From: Homalodisca vitripennis
Lineage: Eukaryota; Arthropoda; Insecta; Hemiptera; Cicadellidae
Direction of reading: 5' to 3'
NCBI RefSeq assembly: GCF_021130785.1
Contig: NC_060211.1
Span: 121,469,001 to 121,533,000 of the forward strand
DNA length: 64,000 bases
Shown here one piece after another: positions 1-11,839 of this stretch. The notes under the pieces were generated by a model. That model made no database searches. It saw only the letters and a list, made by a program, of their open reading frames with translations, and was not told the origin of the DNA. Within the stretch, counting starts at the first letter, position 1. The number at the start of each line of letters is the position of its first letter. Made by a program: the position numbers and the translations under genes.

Positions 1-118
1 TTCATGATTAACATAATAATCCTCGGCATATTTACGCCAATGTCAATGAAGCTATTGCAGTCATAAGCCTAGCAGAAAAACTATTCTGTTATAGAGAATA
101 AATTTAAGAAACGACAAA

Positions 119-580
119 TTTACGAATATATATATATATATATATATATAAAACCAAACAGGTCTTTGTTAAATAAGCTCCATATAAAATTTTTAATCGA
201 GTATTAAGAAGCCCATGCAGGCTGTGTAAAACACGGTTTTTATCATGGAACTACTTTTCTACTCTGGCCCTCTCCATAGACAACCGAATTAGAGTTTATT
301 TATAGTGGTTGTAGCAAGCGATTTTCGTTCCATCTACATTAAATATAAATTGTAATCTACAAATGTACACTGGAATTGTCGTAACATAAAACAAATTTCA
401 AAATCTTAAATTAAAATTCCATTCATTAAACTAAGTTGAATTTTTTATATATTTTATATATATATATATTTATATAAAATATGTAAATATATATATATAT
501 ATTATATATATATATTATATGTATATATATATATTATATTATATATATATATATATATATACATATACTATATATATGTA
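119..580. repeat. AT-rich microsatellite tract
   Basis: Two (TA)n-type stretches lie here: a short pure run near 126-150 and a long imperfect run of TA, TATAT and GTATATA units at about 445-580. Between them is ordinary AT-rich sequence. No gene is visible. Confidence 0.85.
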
Positions 581-594
581 TATAGTATATGTAT

Positions 595-633
595 GGCGAA
601 GCAAGTACTTTTTGCGATTCAATGTTTATTGAA

Positions 634-636
<3 letters not shown>
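595..636 (-). repeat. Fragment of the tRNA-derived SINE found at 37.6 kb
   Basis: On the minus strand this reads as the AACATTGAATCGCAAAAAGT segment followed by ACTTGC. The same segment precedes the tRNA-like part of the SINE copies at 37.69 and 37.95 kb. The tRNA-like part is missing here and the fragment runs straight into a (TA)n tract. A truncated relic of the same family is the simplest reading. Confidence 0.6.

Positions 637-688
<52 letters not shown>
634..688. repeat. (TA)n microsatellite
   Basis: A pure (AT)n run of more than 40 bases directly abuts the SINE fragment, so it may have grown from the element's tail. Confidence 0.95.
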
Positions 689-690
<2 letters not shown>

Positions 691-894
691 CAACTATATA
701 CAAAATATAATAGTTATATTATAATGCACATTATAAATTCCCTTTCTATTTCTATGTGTAATACATAGCCAAAATAACTTTATATTATAAGATTTTAATG
801 TAACGTAAGTCATTATTTGTAAAAGGTCTTTCTTTACCAGTTATGGTATGATAAATTTAACAAAGAAGCTAATTGTAGCTGAATATAGTTTTAA

Positions 895-1045
895 GATTAT
901 AATGAAAGTTGGTTAGCGAACCAAATGACAGAATTGCTTTGATGGAGCTTTGGTAATACCAACCCAGCTGTACAATCGAATTCTCTCTGAGAGGATTATA
1001 ATATTGCATGCTATATGGACATATCATTCAAGTTTGTTATAATCC
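895..1045 (+). repeat. Block A, unit 1 of the segmental array
   Basis: The stretch carries GGTAATACCAACCCAGCTGT followed by ACAATCG and a later ATGGACATATCATTCAAG. It matches blocks at 30.8, 39.5 and 46.0 kb in the same orientation. In one frame it reads ALVIPTQLYNRILSERII, close to the frames in units 3 and 5, but the upstream half is out of frame here. It is the most diverged of the four A copies. A decayed LINE ORF2 C-terminus (LYNxLxxRI, like the common LWNSLPxxIR motif) is one possible origin. Confidence 0.6.
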
Positions 1046-1099
1046 AGACATTAATAAAACGTTATCACTATTTGGTCACATGAATATTATTTTTATTAA

Positions 1100-1990
1100 G
1101 TTTCACTTATGTTTAGATGTTACAGGTAATGTGCAATACATAGAAAAGCAGACTTTCAAGGGGAGCCCATTGAATAATTTTGGACCGACGTATGAAAAGC
1201 CCTTCCTCTTGGTCATAAGCTTTATTTTGGGAAAATGGCGATTACAGTTCTATCGAGTGATGCGTTCTGAGACTTTCTTCCGGTATTAGCACCTCTCGCT
1301 TAAGTACTGTGGTTATTTAAGAATAAGAGCTTTGTGAATTATGCAGCATGTCAGCACCACTTCCAAGGACAGCATTTTGGCAGTCTCTCGAAATAAGAAT
1401 ACACGGTCAAAGTGTTTTATATTGAAAACGCACCTTATCACTGAGGTTTTCAGTCTTTGAAGTCTGTTTATATACTTTCTTGAGATGCTGTTGCCGTGTG
1501 CGGTATAGCAGTAGCAAAGAAGTTGCAAAAATAATTAAAGCATAAGCTGAACCTCTGCAGTCTCAGGCAGCAGCATTCTGAATCCATAACGACACCTCAA
1601 CCTGCTAAGAGCACGTTGGGAGACGTGGGTGACATGTCCAGAAAGCGTAATGTTGGACGACACCAAAAGTCTACACTTTATCATAAACAGTCAAGCTCTC
1701 GACATCGAGCACGACCGCAATCCCACTCTCGTCAAGGTTTCGCAACAGCTTGTGTGGGGTACAAGTGGAAATGTGTTTTAGGTCAGGATTTACTTGTCTA
1801 ATGGCTGACTCCAATTTGACAGACTTAAACGCCACATGCAGCTGACAGTCATCTGCTTACATATTTGCAGCACAACTTTGTGCTCAGTCTGGAAAATCAG
1901 ATGTGTATAATTTAAATAAAATTGGACCAAGAAAACTACCTTGAAGGACACCACGTACTTTAGGCAGCTACTGGGAAATATTATTGCCAA
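1100..1990 (-). pseudogene. 5'-truncated, decayed LINE (non-LTR reverse transcriptase)
   Basis: Read on the minus strand, 1953-1918 encodes GVLQGSFLGPILF, the finger/palm motif of non-LTR reverse transcriptases. An ADDCQLHVAF stretch follows, corresponding to the catalytic YADD box with the aromatic residue replaced by a stop codon. At 1528-1313 comes a thumb-like segment (RLQRLKTSVIRCVFNIKHFD), and near 1190-1150 the C-terminal SYVGPKLFNGLPLKV, equivalent to the usual LWNSLP region. Several in-frame stops and frameshifts separate these pieces, so the element is dead. The 5' side ends near a (TA)n array at 2061. The family is probably CR1/L2- or jockey-like; I cannot decide the clade by eye. 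Confidence 0.8.
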
Positions 1991-2060
1991 TCTTGGTGAC
2001 CTATTTTCTATTGGCTACGTAAGATCTTATCCAACTTATTGCCACCTCACCAAATTCAAG

Positions 2061-2149
<89 letters not shown>
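2061..2149. repeat. (TA)n microsatellite
   Basis: About 85 bases of nearly pure TA repeat at the truncated 5' side of the minus-strand LINE. Open frames across it are only (YI)n read-through. Confidence 0.97.
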
Positions 2150-2154
<5 letters not shown>

Positions 2155-4000
2155 TTTGAAATATTCTTCTTGGTTCTATGTATTCCACGATTTGTTTGAT
2201 TACACTATTTTCCACTACATTGGACATGGCAGGCAAGATTGAGATAGTTCTTTGTTGTTAAATACTTGTTGGTACTGAGGCTTTAGGTAGAGAGCGAACA
2301 ATAATATTTTTCTATTCCTTATGAAAGACTCTGCTTATTAAATTTGTATTTGGTTTATATATATATATATATATAATTGTCTCCAAAACGTAAGGACTCA
2401 CTACATTTATCATTTTAATAGATACCTCGTGTGTACCCACTCCCTTTTCTTTTATTTAACATAGAGGCTGATTGTTTTCCCAGTTTTAACGCTCAGAGCT
2501 GGAATACCATCCTGTTCATATTTTTCATGGGTACGCTCTTGTTAGCAATGTAAGGCATATGAGCCACCTTTAGACTTAGACGACGTTCCTGTAAGCCGAC
2601 AAAAAATTGCTTTTGTAAACCACCATTTTACTTAGAGTTGTACAACTCATTAATTAACTAAAAACAGATATAACAACTATAATTGCCTTTGTATTTTACT
2701 CTTATATGGAATAGCTTACTCAAGACCATCGTCATATATGCACCTAGTACTGAATGTCATTTTGTAGTAGACATAGGCTGTCTTCAGCTCAAAACTATTA
2801 TTTAATACTGCACTACTCCGTGTGTAAAGAGTGCTTAAGCAGCTACTGCTGAAGTTCTAGCAAATAAAATCTAAGGAATGGACAACATTGGACTGTTCAT
2901 ACTTATGAATTAGATATATTTGTTTTACGAATGGTCTTTCCTTTTCAGTGTGAACAAACATTTAGCTAATTAAAAGATACAATGATGATAGGTGCGCCAA
3001 GATGGCCATAATAATTTAATTAGCACCATATGTTTCAGGCAAAAGGATATTGTATATCCAATCTGAGAAATTGTCGTGCTTATTTTTTCCAATACATAGG
3101 GAATAAATGATCATACTGCAACACGTGTTCAATATCCTGTTCGTATATCAATATTATCGGCTGTCTGATGGTTTAAGACAATGCTGCAAGAAAGTATGTG
3201 AATCCTGCAATCACGAGAAAAATGCATAGCAATCAAGCTTGATAATTTTTACTTGTAGATCATGCTTCACTTTGGAGAAAACGTGCACATAAAGGTTTCG
3301 GAAGCTACTATCTAACATGTACACAAGAAACATCTAACTCAGTTACTCATTCAACACTGCAGAAAGATTGGTTTACTCAATTTATTCTCCCACATCCACA
3401 TTTATAATTTCAAGTTTGAGACTGTAAAGAACCATGTCAGAAAGGTTTAATAACTTAGGTCTTCCTGTTGATTGGTTTCAGAGAGAATGAACATACAGTT
3501 GAAAGAAGAAACTGAAGGAGAAATAGGGCAGGTTGGAGGTGAATACAGATGTGATGTGAGGTCAGAAGGTATTCTCAAGCTGACCTACATTCAGACATGA
3601 ATCTATCGTCGTGTTGACGTATAAAAAGTGTAAAAACGAGCATGATACTATTATTATGATTTATATATTATAAAATGTATTAATAAATTTGTTATTTATG
3701 TACTTGTTACACTATTTGTTACTACCTGTGAAAAGATAGTAGTATTATATTATTTATTATTGTTACTGTCTTAAATTATTTATTTATTCATTATGTAGAG
3801 TAAAATATTCATAACACGATACATACTTATACAAAACATTTGTTTACAGAATATATAAGACTATTGTCTAAAAACGACTTATATTAAATAATTTGCATTT
3901 CGTGTGAGAAAACCTCTTTATTTTTTGTGATTGTAGCTTAAAAGGGTAATATTAGTTACGTAGGTAGACATTTAAATAAAATTGTACTATAATTCGATTT
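2150..4000. other. AT-rich DNA, nothing recognised
   Basis: No open frame of note, no recognisable RNA and no clear transposon end. One short (TA)n run lies at 2359-2375. Confidence 0.6.
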
Positions 4001-4008
4001 TTGTGTGT

Positions 4009-4393
4009 GAATGTCAAGTTTGCTTCAGCTCACCTTCCTCTTAGCGCACAGTCTGAAATCTAACGCTGCCTCAGACTAGTGTCCTAGAATCTGGAGTTTC
4101 GTTCGTCAGAAGGAATCCATGAAAACGAATTCTTTTAAATCGCTTTGGCATCAGTGACACCTAGACAACAAAGTATATTGTAATCTATGTGAGGAGGTAT
4201 TATAATTGTCTCATCAGGTGCACAATTAAGTGCACTACGATGTTTTAGACAAGACCCCCAAAGCACAATAGAGCAACCGAGTTTTCTAAACATACCACAG
4301 CTATGGAGGGAAGGATTGATTCAAGGTGAATGTTGAGTTTGCCTGAGTTCATCTTCCTCTTAGTGCAGTGTCTGAAATCTGACGCTGTCTGAT
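4009..4393 (+). repeat. Pair of ~67-bp direct repeats
   Basis: Positions 4009-4075 and 4327-4393 share the pattern TGAATGTnnAGTTTGC, CTTCCTCTTAG and GTCTGAAATCTnACGCTG. They are 318 bases apart and more GC-rich than their surroundings. I see no further copies in the window. The pair may be what is left of a duplicated element; no function is apparent. Confidence 0.7.
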
Positions 4394-4399
4394 GGAGCT

Positions 4400-5325
4400 A
4401 AGAGACCGTCACCAACAAAAGTGGAATGAAGAAATCTAATAGCGTAAGAACATTTTCATGCATCTTGCAAATCGCGTTGGGTTATTGATATGTTTTGAAT
4501 ATTGATTTGATTGAATAAAGATCAATGTGAACTGCTTAAACTGTGAAGAAAGACCTTTATTAAAAGAATTTTACTCGTAAAACTAAACACGTGTTTTCAT
4601 TTTCCAGATTCTGAACATTCTTGCCATACAGTAAAGAAGTTTTTTGTGTGTTTGAATTCCCGTATGTTTATGCAAATTCTTTATGCCATAATTCAGAATC
4701 AGAGTAACGATTTTTAAAAGTAAAATACACATTTATGAGCTGTTTTTACAAATAGCAATAACATTATTCTGTATATGTAGGCTTTTGAGCGCTATATGCA
4801 AAGTACATATCAACATGTTTAAACCTGGTGGTGACGTGCAGAGCTCGGCTGTACAACGTCAACAAGTATTGTTATCAGTTGGCATTCCACATTTTGGTGA
4901 TTGAAAACTCCCATAACTTATCACCCCTTCTCGGCTCCCTTGAGGTTACGTGACAGCTTGTTCCTGCACTTTTGCAAATCTATCGTAAACATCCGTGTGT
5001 TTCTAAAGCACAGGGTTCTTTCCGTAACTCTAATTCCTCATACTTATATTTATAGTCATTGGGGAATTGACAGGGGAGGTTGAAGATTTTTCTTCTTGTA
5101 TTTCTCCATTTTGAATGTGTTTATGATTAAGTAATAAACCGTGACAAAAGAGGTCATAACCACGAATGTTAGCAATTTTGTGAGATAGAAATAAAATGTT
5201 TTCCATTGTTAAGTTTTTCTACATTATAATTGGTTAATGCCTAAGTATTTGTGAGTAATAATATTGGTAAAGAAAACAGGAATGTTAATTAACAACTTTT
5301 GCTTTAAAGATATATATATAGAGCC
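4400..5325. other. AT-rich DNA, nothing recognised
   Basis: Only short random frames; no repeat shared with the rest of the window was found. Confidence 0.55.
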
Positions 5326-5480
5326 TAGGCGATTGATGGTACTTCATTTGACACTGGTATTGTGTAAACTATAGGTCAGCTGATATCCTAAATCTGCACC
5401 TCAGAGATCGCAGTTTACAGTTTAAAGTGTAACCACGAAAGATCACTCAATCCTGGTCATCATGCTGTCACTATAGATCT
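5326..5480 (+). repeat. Block B, unit 1 (partly deleted)
   Basis: TATAGGTCAGCTGATATCC matches the GGTCAGCTGCTATC core of B in the other units. The end, CTCAATCCTGGTCATCATGC followed by TGTCA, matches the B terminus (CGATCCTAAGTCATCATGCT). The middle is rearranged. It lies 2.6 kb before C, compared with about 0.9 kb in units 2-4. Confidence 0.6.
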
Positions 5481-5949
5481 TACAACTCACACTATATATT
5501 TGTTATAGCAATTATCGTTTTATATCTTGTATAATTTTGTTTACAGTTTTTCTTATTTCTTGTGCTTTAGCAAAGCCTACTCGAGAGGCGTGAGAATTTG
5601 TCACTCTGTCTGTCTCTCTCCATGGTACCTAACATATTTAATGACCTGTAGACTTAAAATGTTATACAAACCTAATTTATATAAAACAACAGCGATTTAA
5701 ACGATGGTGCATGTCGCTCCATAGGATTTGGATTTACATTGGTCTTATGGGTAACCGTGAAGGCAACGAAAAAATGGCTGAATAAAAATCTGTATAAATA
5801 ATCTGCATCTAGTCTTTGATCTGAATATTGAAATTTGTATTGCATTAGTGATTCATTCCTGAAGATATCCCAACCGCCTGATACATTTCAGAATACATAA
5901 AAATTAAGTTTAAAGAACAGTGTTTTGGAATTGCAATTCTGAAGAGTGA

Positions 5950-6185
5950 AACACTTGTTTGTAGTGCCAAAAATAACACAAATGTGTATGTATTTTTCCA
6001 ATGTTTAGTTCCAACAATTTATTTGCACTTTAAATATTTCAGGCCAGTGGGAAGGAATTCTAAATTCGAAGTCTATAATGTTCTCATTGAAAGTACCTAT
6101 GATGGAATACAATGGAGTCCTATAACATTTTTGCCTCATTTTAACTTTATAGGTTATAGCTTAAAAAATATGTAATCCTTGTACA
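5950..6185 (-). mobile_element. Helitron-like fragment
   Basis: The stretch around 6050-6140 (CGAAGTCTATAATG, GAAAGTACCTATGATGG, AGTCCTATAACATTTTT) resembles 18628-18700 in the same orientation. There the left end is ACTAGCTTTTAGCTACGGC, the inverted form of a Helitron 3' end. The terminal CTAG is not preserved here. The 63-codon open frame across it looks fortuitous. Confidence 0.4.
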
Positions 6186-6189
6186 TATC

Positions 6190-7010
6190 CTTCTATGGAT
6201 GTTTTATCGTCATAAAAATGATTTTGTTTTATTTAAGTAATGAGGGGTGTGTGTCAAATATAATCTCTTTGGTACATCAGAAGTCTTAAAAACAAAGATA
6301 TAGGCCTTCTATGTTCTGCAAACCTATTTTAAATCATAGGGGTGTTCATCTTCATGATAATATTTTTTTAATAAATTAATGTCAAGTATGATTAAAATAT
6401 AGTCTTTCTAGCATATCAGGATTTTGAAATATCGATATATATGTCTTGTAGATGCTTCAAACTTATATTAACCCATACGGGTAGTATACACTCATGAAAA
6501 CATTATTAAATTTAAGTACAAAGGCAGGTGTGAGTCAACTATTATCTTCATAGGATTTTAAGATGTTGAAAAAAAACTCACATATATTCTAAGGACTGCA
6601 ACTGTCTTATAGATAGTGGATTTTCATGAAAATATTATTTTATATAAGTAATGAGGCCCGTGTGTATCAAATATAATCTTTTTAGAACATCAGGTTGTTA
6701 ATAAACAAATACATGTCTTCCAGGGACTACAAATTTAACCCATATTCATGAAAATGTTTTTTATACTTAATTCATGAGGCAAATGTGAGGATATAGAAAT
6801 GTTAAAAACAAACATATGCATCTTCTAGGGGTTAGAATCCTCTTTAAACCCGTATGGGTGATTGATATTCTTGAAAATCCTTTTTTTATTTAAGGTTAGA
6901 AGCAGTTGTGTGTAAAATATCATATTTATAAGGATAGAGATGGACTAAAAAAATTAATTTATGGTTGCAAACCTTAATAAACCCCCATGCAGATTTAATA
7001 TACATGAAAC
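6190..7010 (+). repeat. Degenerate tandem repeat, unit ~120-140 bp, about six copies
   Basis: Motifs recur in fixed order: TCATGAAAATATTATTTTAT, then TAAGTAATGAGG, GTGTGTnTCAAATATAATCTT, AnCATCAGGnTnTTAAnAAC, TCTTCTAGGG, and AACCCATACGGG. Copies begin near 6238, 6373, 6513, 6649, 6770 and 6893. The array directly follows the Helitron-like fragment, and internal minisatellites are common in such elements, so it may belong to that element. Confidence 0.7.
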
Positions 7011-7970
7011 ATCTCCAATATGTCACTGTAGAGCATATGACACTTTTCCTTCATATTTCAAACTTATAAGCCATCGAGATGTTGTTAAAGTACAATATAG
7101 CTCTCCTAGGAATTGCAATCCTACTTAAGCCTGTATGGTAGATAAAATCTTCAATTTGTCTGTTGAGAAGATAAGATACGTGTGTGTAAAATTAAAAATG
7201 TGTTGACATTGGGAAGTTGAAAATAATAGCACAGTTCTACTAAAATTTATTAATTTAAGCATGAATGTATTAAATATTATTTACAATTGAAGCAGTTTTA
7301 ATAAAATAAGTTGATTACTCTTTAATAATATACATTTTATATTGGTTTTATGTACTCTAAAGAGATGAATCATGTGCAATTTTAATTTTTTTCTTAGTTT
7401 AAATAGATCATTAAATAAATACACTCCGTGATTTTGATTGTTTACATCTCTATGAAATAGAAGGCAACGAATAAATGAATGCCTGTTCTATAAACAATTG
7501 ATATTATTAATATTAAAGTGGAACATTAATTATAATTTATTGAAATAATATATACAAATATTTAATTTTAAATTAACTTATGGAGATTAAATTAATAAAA
7601 ATTTGTGCAGTTGTAGATATGTAATGAAATAATTCATTTCTGCTTACATTTCGTAATAATACTTTACTTTACTTATTACTTGCAATACATTGAGCAATAT
7701 TTGTTTTTTCACAAAGGACTGAAAAATAAGTTGGTATAAATCAAATTATTTATTAAAAGGTTCTTTGCATGATTAAAAAGTATATTATCATTTTAAAAAG
7801 CTAATACTTAATTTGGGATATAGAATTAATAATTATTTATTCATTTTCAAAGGGTATTATGTGAAACACTGAAATAAAATTAATTTCTTTTCTCATATAA
7901 ACCAATAATTTTTAGAATTAAATAAAATTAAATTTTAAAATAAGTTTATTGCGAAGATTCAAATTTATAA
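7010..7970. other. AT-rich DNA, nothing recognised
   Basis: Very AT-rich, no open frames of note and no shared block detected. Confidence 0.55.
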
Positions 7971-7974
7971 ATAA

Positions 7975-8160
7975 GCGTTGACATTCATGACTTCATAGCT
8001 CGGTTTCATTATTAAAGCTTATCTAATATTCATCATTTACTTACTTTGCTTCCGGCTTTATTAATTTTCCTGCTTGAAGTCTGCAAAGTTCTTGGTGATG
8101 TTTTAATTAAACAAGGAGGTTTTAATTGCCGTATTATGATTGTCAAGCAAGATAATATTT
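7975..8160 (+). repeat. Block C, unit 1
   Basis: CTTTGCTTCCGGCTTTATT followed by TTCCTGCTTG and GTTTTAATTGCCGTATTATG matches C blocks in units 2-4 (TTCCGGTTGAATAC, TTCGGATTTATTCCG) and the following AAAGTTTTAATTGAGTATTA. It lies between B and J as in the other units. Confidence 0.65.
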
Positions 8161-8334
8161 TAATAATGGGTAAGTTAAAGAAGGAATGCCCTTAGGTAAA
8201 ACAACTACTTTTTTATTTGACGGTTAGTGAGGATGGATTCCTATCACAGCATCTATGTATCAAAATTATGTTTATTTATAATTATAGTAATACATACAAA
8301 AAATTAAACAAAAACATTCTGTTTAAATTGTAAA

Positions 8335-8560
8335 TTGTTGAGTATTCATTTATTCGAAAACAGAACAACGTGGACAAAAGGAGTGGCTTGGAAGTTTAGC
8401 TTGTCACATGCAAACACCAGCTGTTACATTTTAATGTAAAGTAAAACATTTATTCTGTGGCCCGATTAAGTAAAATTACACTAAATCATTATCTAGTGTT
8501 GTACATATGACCTAGATAGACATATTTACTAGGCTGCCAGTAGTTATAACATGTAATGTT
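8335..8560 (+). repeat. Block J, unit 1
   Basis: TTATTCGAAAACAGAACAAC, then GACAAAAGGAG and GTTTAGCTTGTCACATGC. The same string with small changes occurs at 22.47 kb and more weakly at 43.1 kb. A GTACATATGACCTAGA tail is matched by ATACATATGACTCATA in unit 2. Confidence 0.7.
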
Positions 8561-8944
8561 AGTTATATATGAATACTTTATTTTAATTAATATAATATTA
8601 TGTGGTTTTAAAGAAAATACATTATAAATTGCATTTAATTCGTTTTTTATAATATAAAAACCAATATGTTTGATGATCAGCGTAATATATTATTTTGTAC
8701 GCCGTTCATCCAGACTAGATGTGTCTCTGAACCATTTACATAGTGTGTGTCATAATATCGTGTTTTCATAATATTCGTTATTAGCGTTATTATAGCGCTG
8801 TAGAATTTGGAGGCTTCGCGCCTGAACTTCGTAGTAGTGTTTGAATTGAAAACAAATAAATCTAGAAATCTAATCGAAGTTGATAATTTAACAAAATAAA
8901 TAATGATAACAAAATGTAGTCACGTTTATACCAGCGTTACTAAT

Positions 8945-9155
8945 GATTCAGGGCGTTGCTAGTAGTTGTGTTGGCTTGTAAATCGACAGGCACCAGAAAT
9001 ACAAAGGCAATCTAGTCAATGACTACCAAGTCAACAAAGGAATAAAGCCATCAGGTTTGACGTTTCGTCAATGATACGAGGGATGAGTGATGGTAAAGCC
9101 ATCCTAACTGTTACCTTGTCAGGCGACATCCGGAATCAGCAGTAATTGATCCAAC
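8945..9155 (+). repeat. Block D, unit 1
   Basis: One of four copies of the best conserved block of the array. It contains AAGTCAACAAAGGAATAAAG, then a perfect inverted repeat TTGACG-TTT-CGTCAA (9057-9071), ATACGAGGGATGA, and a second hairpin GATGG-TAAAG-CCATC (9089-9103). It ends AATCAGCAGTAATTGATC. Indels between copies are not multiples of three, which argues against current coding function. See findings for compensatory changes in the second hairpin. Confidence 0.8.
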
Positions 9156-9488
9156 CTCTCACTGTTTTTTGTGTGTGATATAACTAGATATAATAGTTAC
9201 AATTGAAGAAACTTAAAACCTTTAATAATTTGTAAATGAATTTTAACTTTTTAAAATTCAATATAATAAGTAATTGTATTATGTTTTTAATTCATCATTT
9301 TAATTTAAAATAATACAAAACAGAATAACGTGAACTGTAATTTGATTAAAACGCGACTATTTACAATATTTTAACGAAGCCATACTGGAATAAAATGATT
9401 CTTTTGAATGCTGAGCTGAAAATGGTAGTAATTTTTAGAATTTGAGTAACACGACTGGAATAACTAGTAAAATGTGTAAATGAGTAAG

Positions 9489-9490
<2 letters not shown>

Positions 9491-9523
<33 letters not shown>

Positions 9524-9528
9524 TTATA

Positions 9529-9567
<39 letters not shown>
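9491..9567. repeat. (TA)n microsatellite
   Basis: Two (TA)n runs separated by ACTTATATATATTTT. Confidence 0.95.
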
Positions 9568-9568
<1 letters not shown>

Positions 9569-11236
9569 CTGTGCAAAATTGATTTGCTGATGTATTTTAC
9601 AGACCATTCTGGTCTTGAGCGGTCCAGTCTACATCGTGCCATCATATCCTTGGCATGAATAACAATGGATCATCACTACACTTGTGGAATACAATATACG
9701 TACTCATCTCATACATTTTATTTTTAGGGAGAAAATGTATTTACAGATTAAAATATGAACGAAATAATGTCTTTGATTTTAATAATATAGGAGCCGAGAG
9801 GCAATTTGCATTGAGTAAATACACAGCCATGTTTTTATATTTAAGTAGATAGAAACTTTTTCCTTAACAAATAAATCGATCATAAGCTACGGTAATTTTG
9901 GTGCAGATTATAAAGAAAGTTTGACCAAAGGGTTAAAAATTTAAAATGAAAATATGTTTCCGATCATGTTTTGAATATCTTCACAAACCGAATTGTCTGA
10001 CACGGAAGTAAATGTTGAATCAGCGTTAGCTAACATTATATGAACCCTTACACAATATTTTTTTTAGTTGTGACAATGATAGAACTACATTTATGTGTCT
10101 CAGAGACAGTTTTAAGTGTATCAAGCAAGAAAAATATAACCTGACAGTAAACATCATTTCATATTTTTGACCCTACACTATCCCATTCAAACCTCCACCA
10201 AAATTAGTGCGGCTGAGATCCATTTATTTCATAGAAAATGCCTCTGTCTGTATTAAGAGAGCCGGTTGCATTAGTACAGTATACATTAGCTCTCAGCAGT
10301 TATACTATAAATGAAACAGGAGCTTCATCTGCCATCCGTTAAATTTCAAGTCCTTTGGAACACCACTACTTTTTAAGTACTTGGCACTAATTTGTAGTAA
10401 CAGTAGCTAAAAATCACCCATTTCAAATAGTTTATGCTATAATATGGTATAGGTATCCTGTAAAATCAGCAGTGAATAATAAAAATTCCATCCTAGTTGA
10501 CGACCCAAGTCGGTGAAGCAAAAATAAGGTGAGTTAAGGCACGAGTTAAAAAACAAGAGATTTTAGCATTAAATTTAATTATGTTAAAAGTAAACATCTG
10601 CACCGCCATCCACCTGCTCCGTCCCGTTTAGTTTAGTATGAATACCTCACTGACGTTTTGCAATTAAGAAAATACGGTTAATGTAATCTAAAGTGTTCGC
10701 TAGATCCCAAATTTTAAATCAATATTTTGAGTATGGCATGCATCCATAACGAAAAGGCAAAGATGAATTGAGGGCAATGGATTCTCCATCTTACCTGTTG
10801 TCCACATGATATTCTTGCTATTTTAAATATATTATAATACCACTAATAGAGGCAGACTTTTCATGACTGACTTTACAGGTCCAAATATCATAAAGCATTA
10901 TAATGATAAATTTACTCACGCTTTCAAATGACAACACATTGTACAAATATTGCTAATTGCATTACTATTGTAACAAAATAATGTTTAGGACTGTGGAACC
11001 TTTAGCAAAGCGATCTCAAGAATAACTTTGATGAAATAAATTTACGATCAAAGGTGCTAAGCAAGATTTTACGGCGTTTACTGCCACTAAAGTGACGCTG
11101 ATTGATCGCCTAGTCGACTTGAAGTCTACTTGACCGATAACAGTCAGTAACAGAACAATAGAACTAATAAGATGAATATTCCCTAATGGATACTGGAATT
11201 AATTATTACAGATAACAATATACAGTCCTTCTTCTC
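9568..11236. other. AT-rich DNA, nothing recognised
   Basis: A 65-codon frame at 9655-9852 has no recognisable domain. Blocks H and I, which follow D in units 3 and 4, were not found here. Confidence 0.5.
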
Positions 11237-11839
11237 GGCATAAGAGAAGGATCATTGCAACGGTGATAAACTCACTGCACTTCACAGGAATCTGAATAAA
11301 CGAACAAAGCACGATTCAAGGAAAAATATAGAAAAATAAGTAAAAGATAAAAGTAAAATTAGTACAAGTTTGAATATAATATAGCCTATGAGTAATATTT
11401 ATATTCAAAAAAATATACCAATATTTAAATCTTTTATTTTTGTAATGTGTCTGATGAAAATAGCCTTGCTATCGAAAGATAATAAGTTTTAAATAATGGT
11501 TTATGTTTTTGAATGTAAATAAGTTAACAAGTAGCCAATACAAGCTCCATCTTCAACATAATTTAATAGTTGGCCTTCCAACAGAGCTCTTTTTCAACCA
11601 CATTTTGTTTAGCAGTAGTTGGCTTTAACTAACTGTAACACATTCCTTTTTATATATTTTCTATGTAAAAATGTTGGATTGTGTTCATTCCAATTTTCTC
11701 AAGACGATTGGCCAATAATAGAATAAGGCACCCGAGGCCAATTCTATACAGTCTGTAAATTAGAAACCCTCACTGCACCAGTCAGCTGTATCCTCTTTAA
11801 GAAAGAAATATTCAGAAAGTGTTTAAATTGTTTAATAAA
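11237..11839 (+). repeat. ~600-bp direct repeat S, left copy
   Basis: It starts GGCATAAGAGAAGGATCATT and ends GTGTTTAAATTGTTTAATAA followed by A. It repeats nearly base for base at 12628-13224; the differences are a few substitutions and short indels. Inside is GTGTCTGATGAAAATAGCC followed by TTGCTATCGAAAG, a phrase typical of retroelement 3' regions. The ends are not TG...CA, so these are not ordinary LTRs. Confidence 0.9.

Noticed and set aside
1008..1289. 93-codon plus-strand frame
   Set aside because: It runs from block A into the antisense side of the minus-strand LINE fragment, so it is a chance frame across two repeats.
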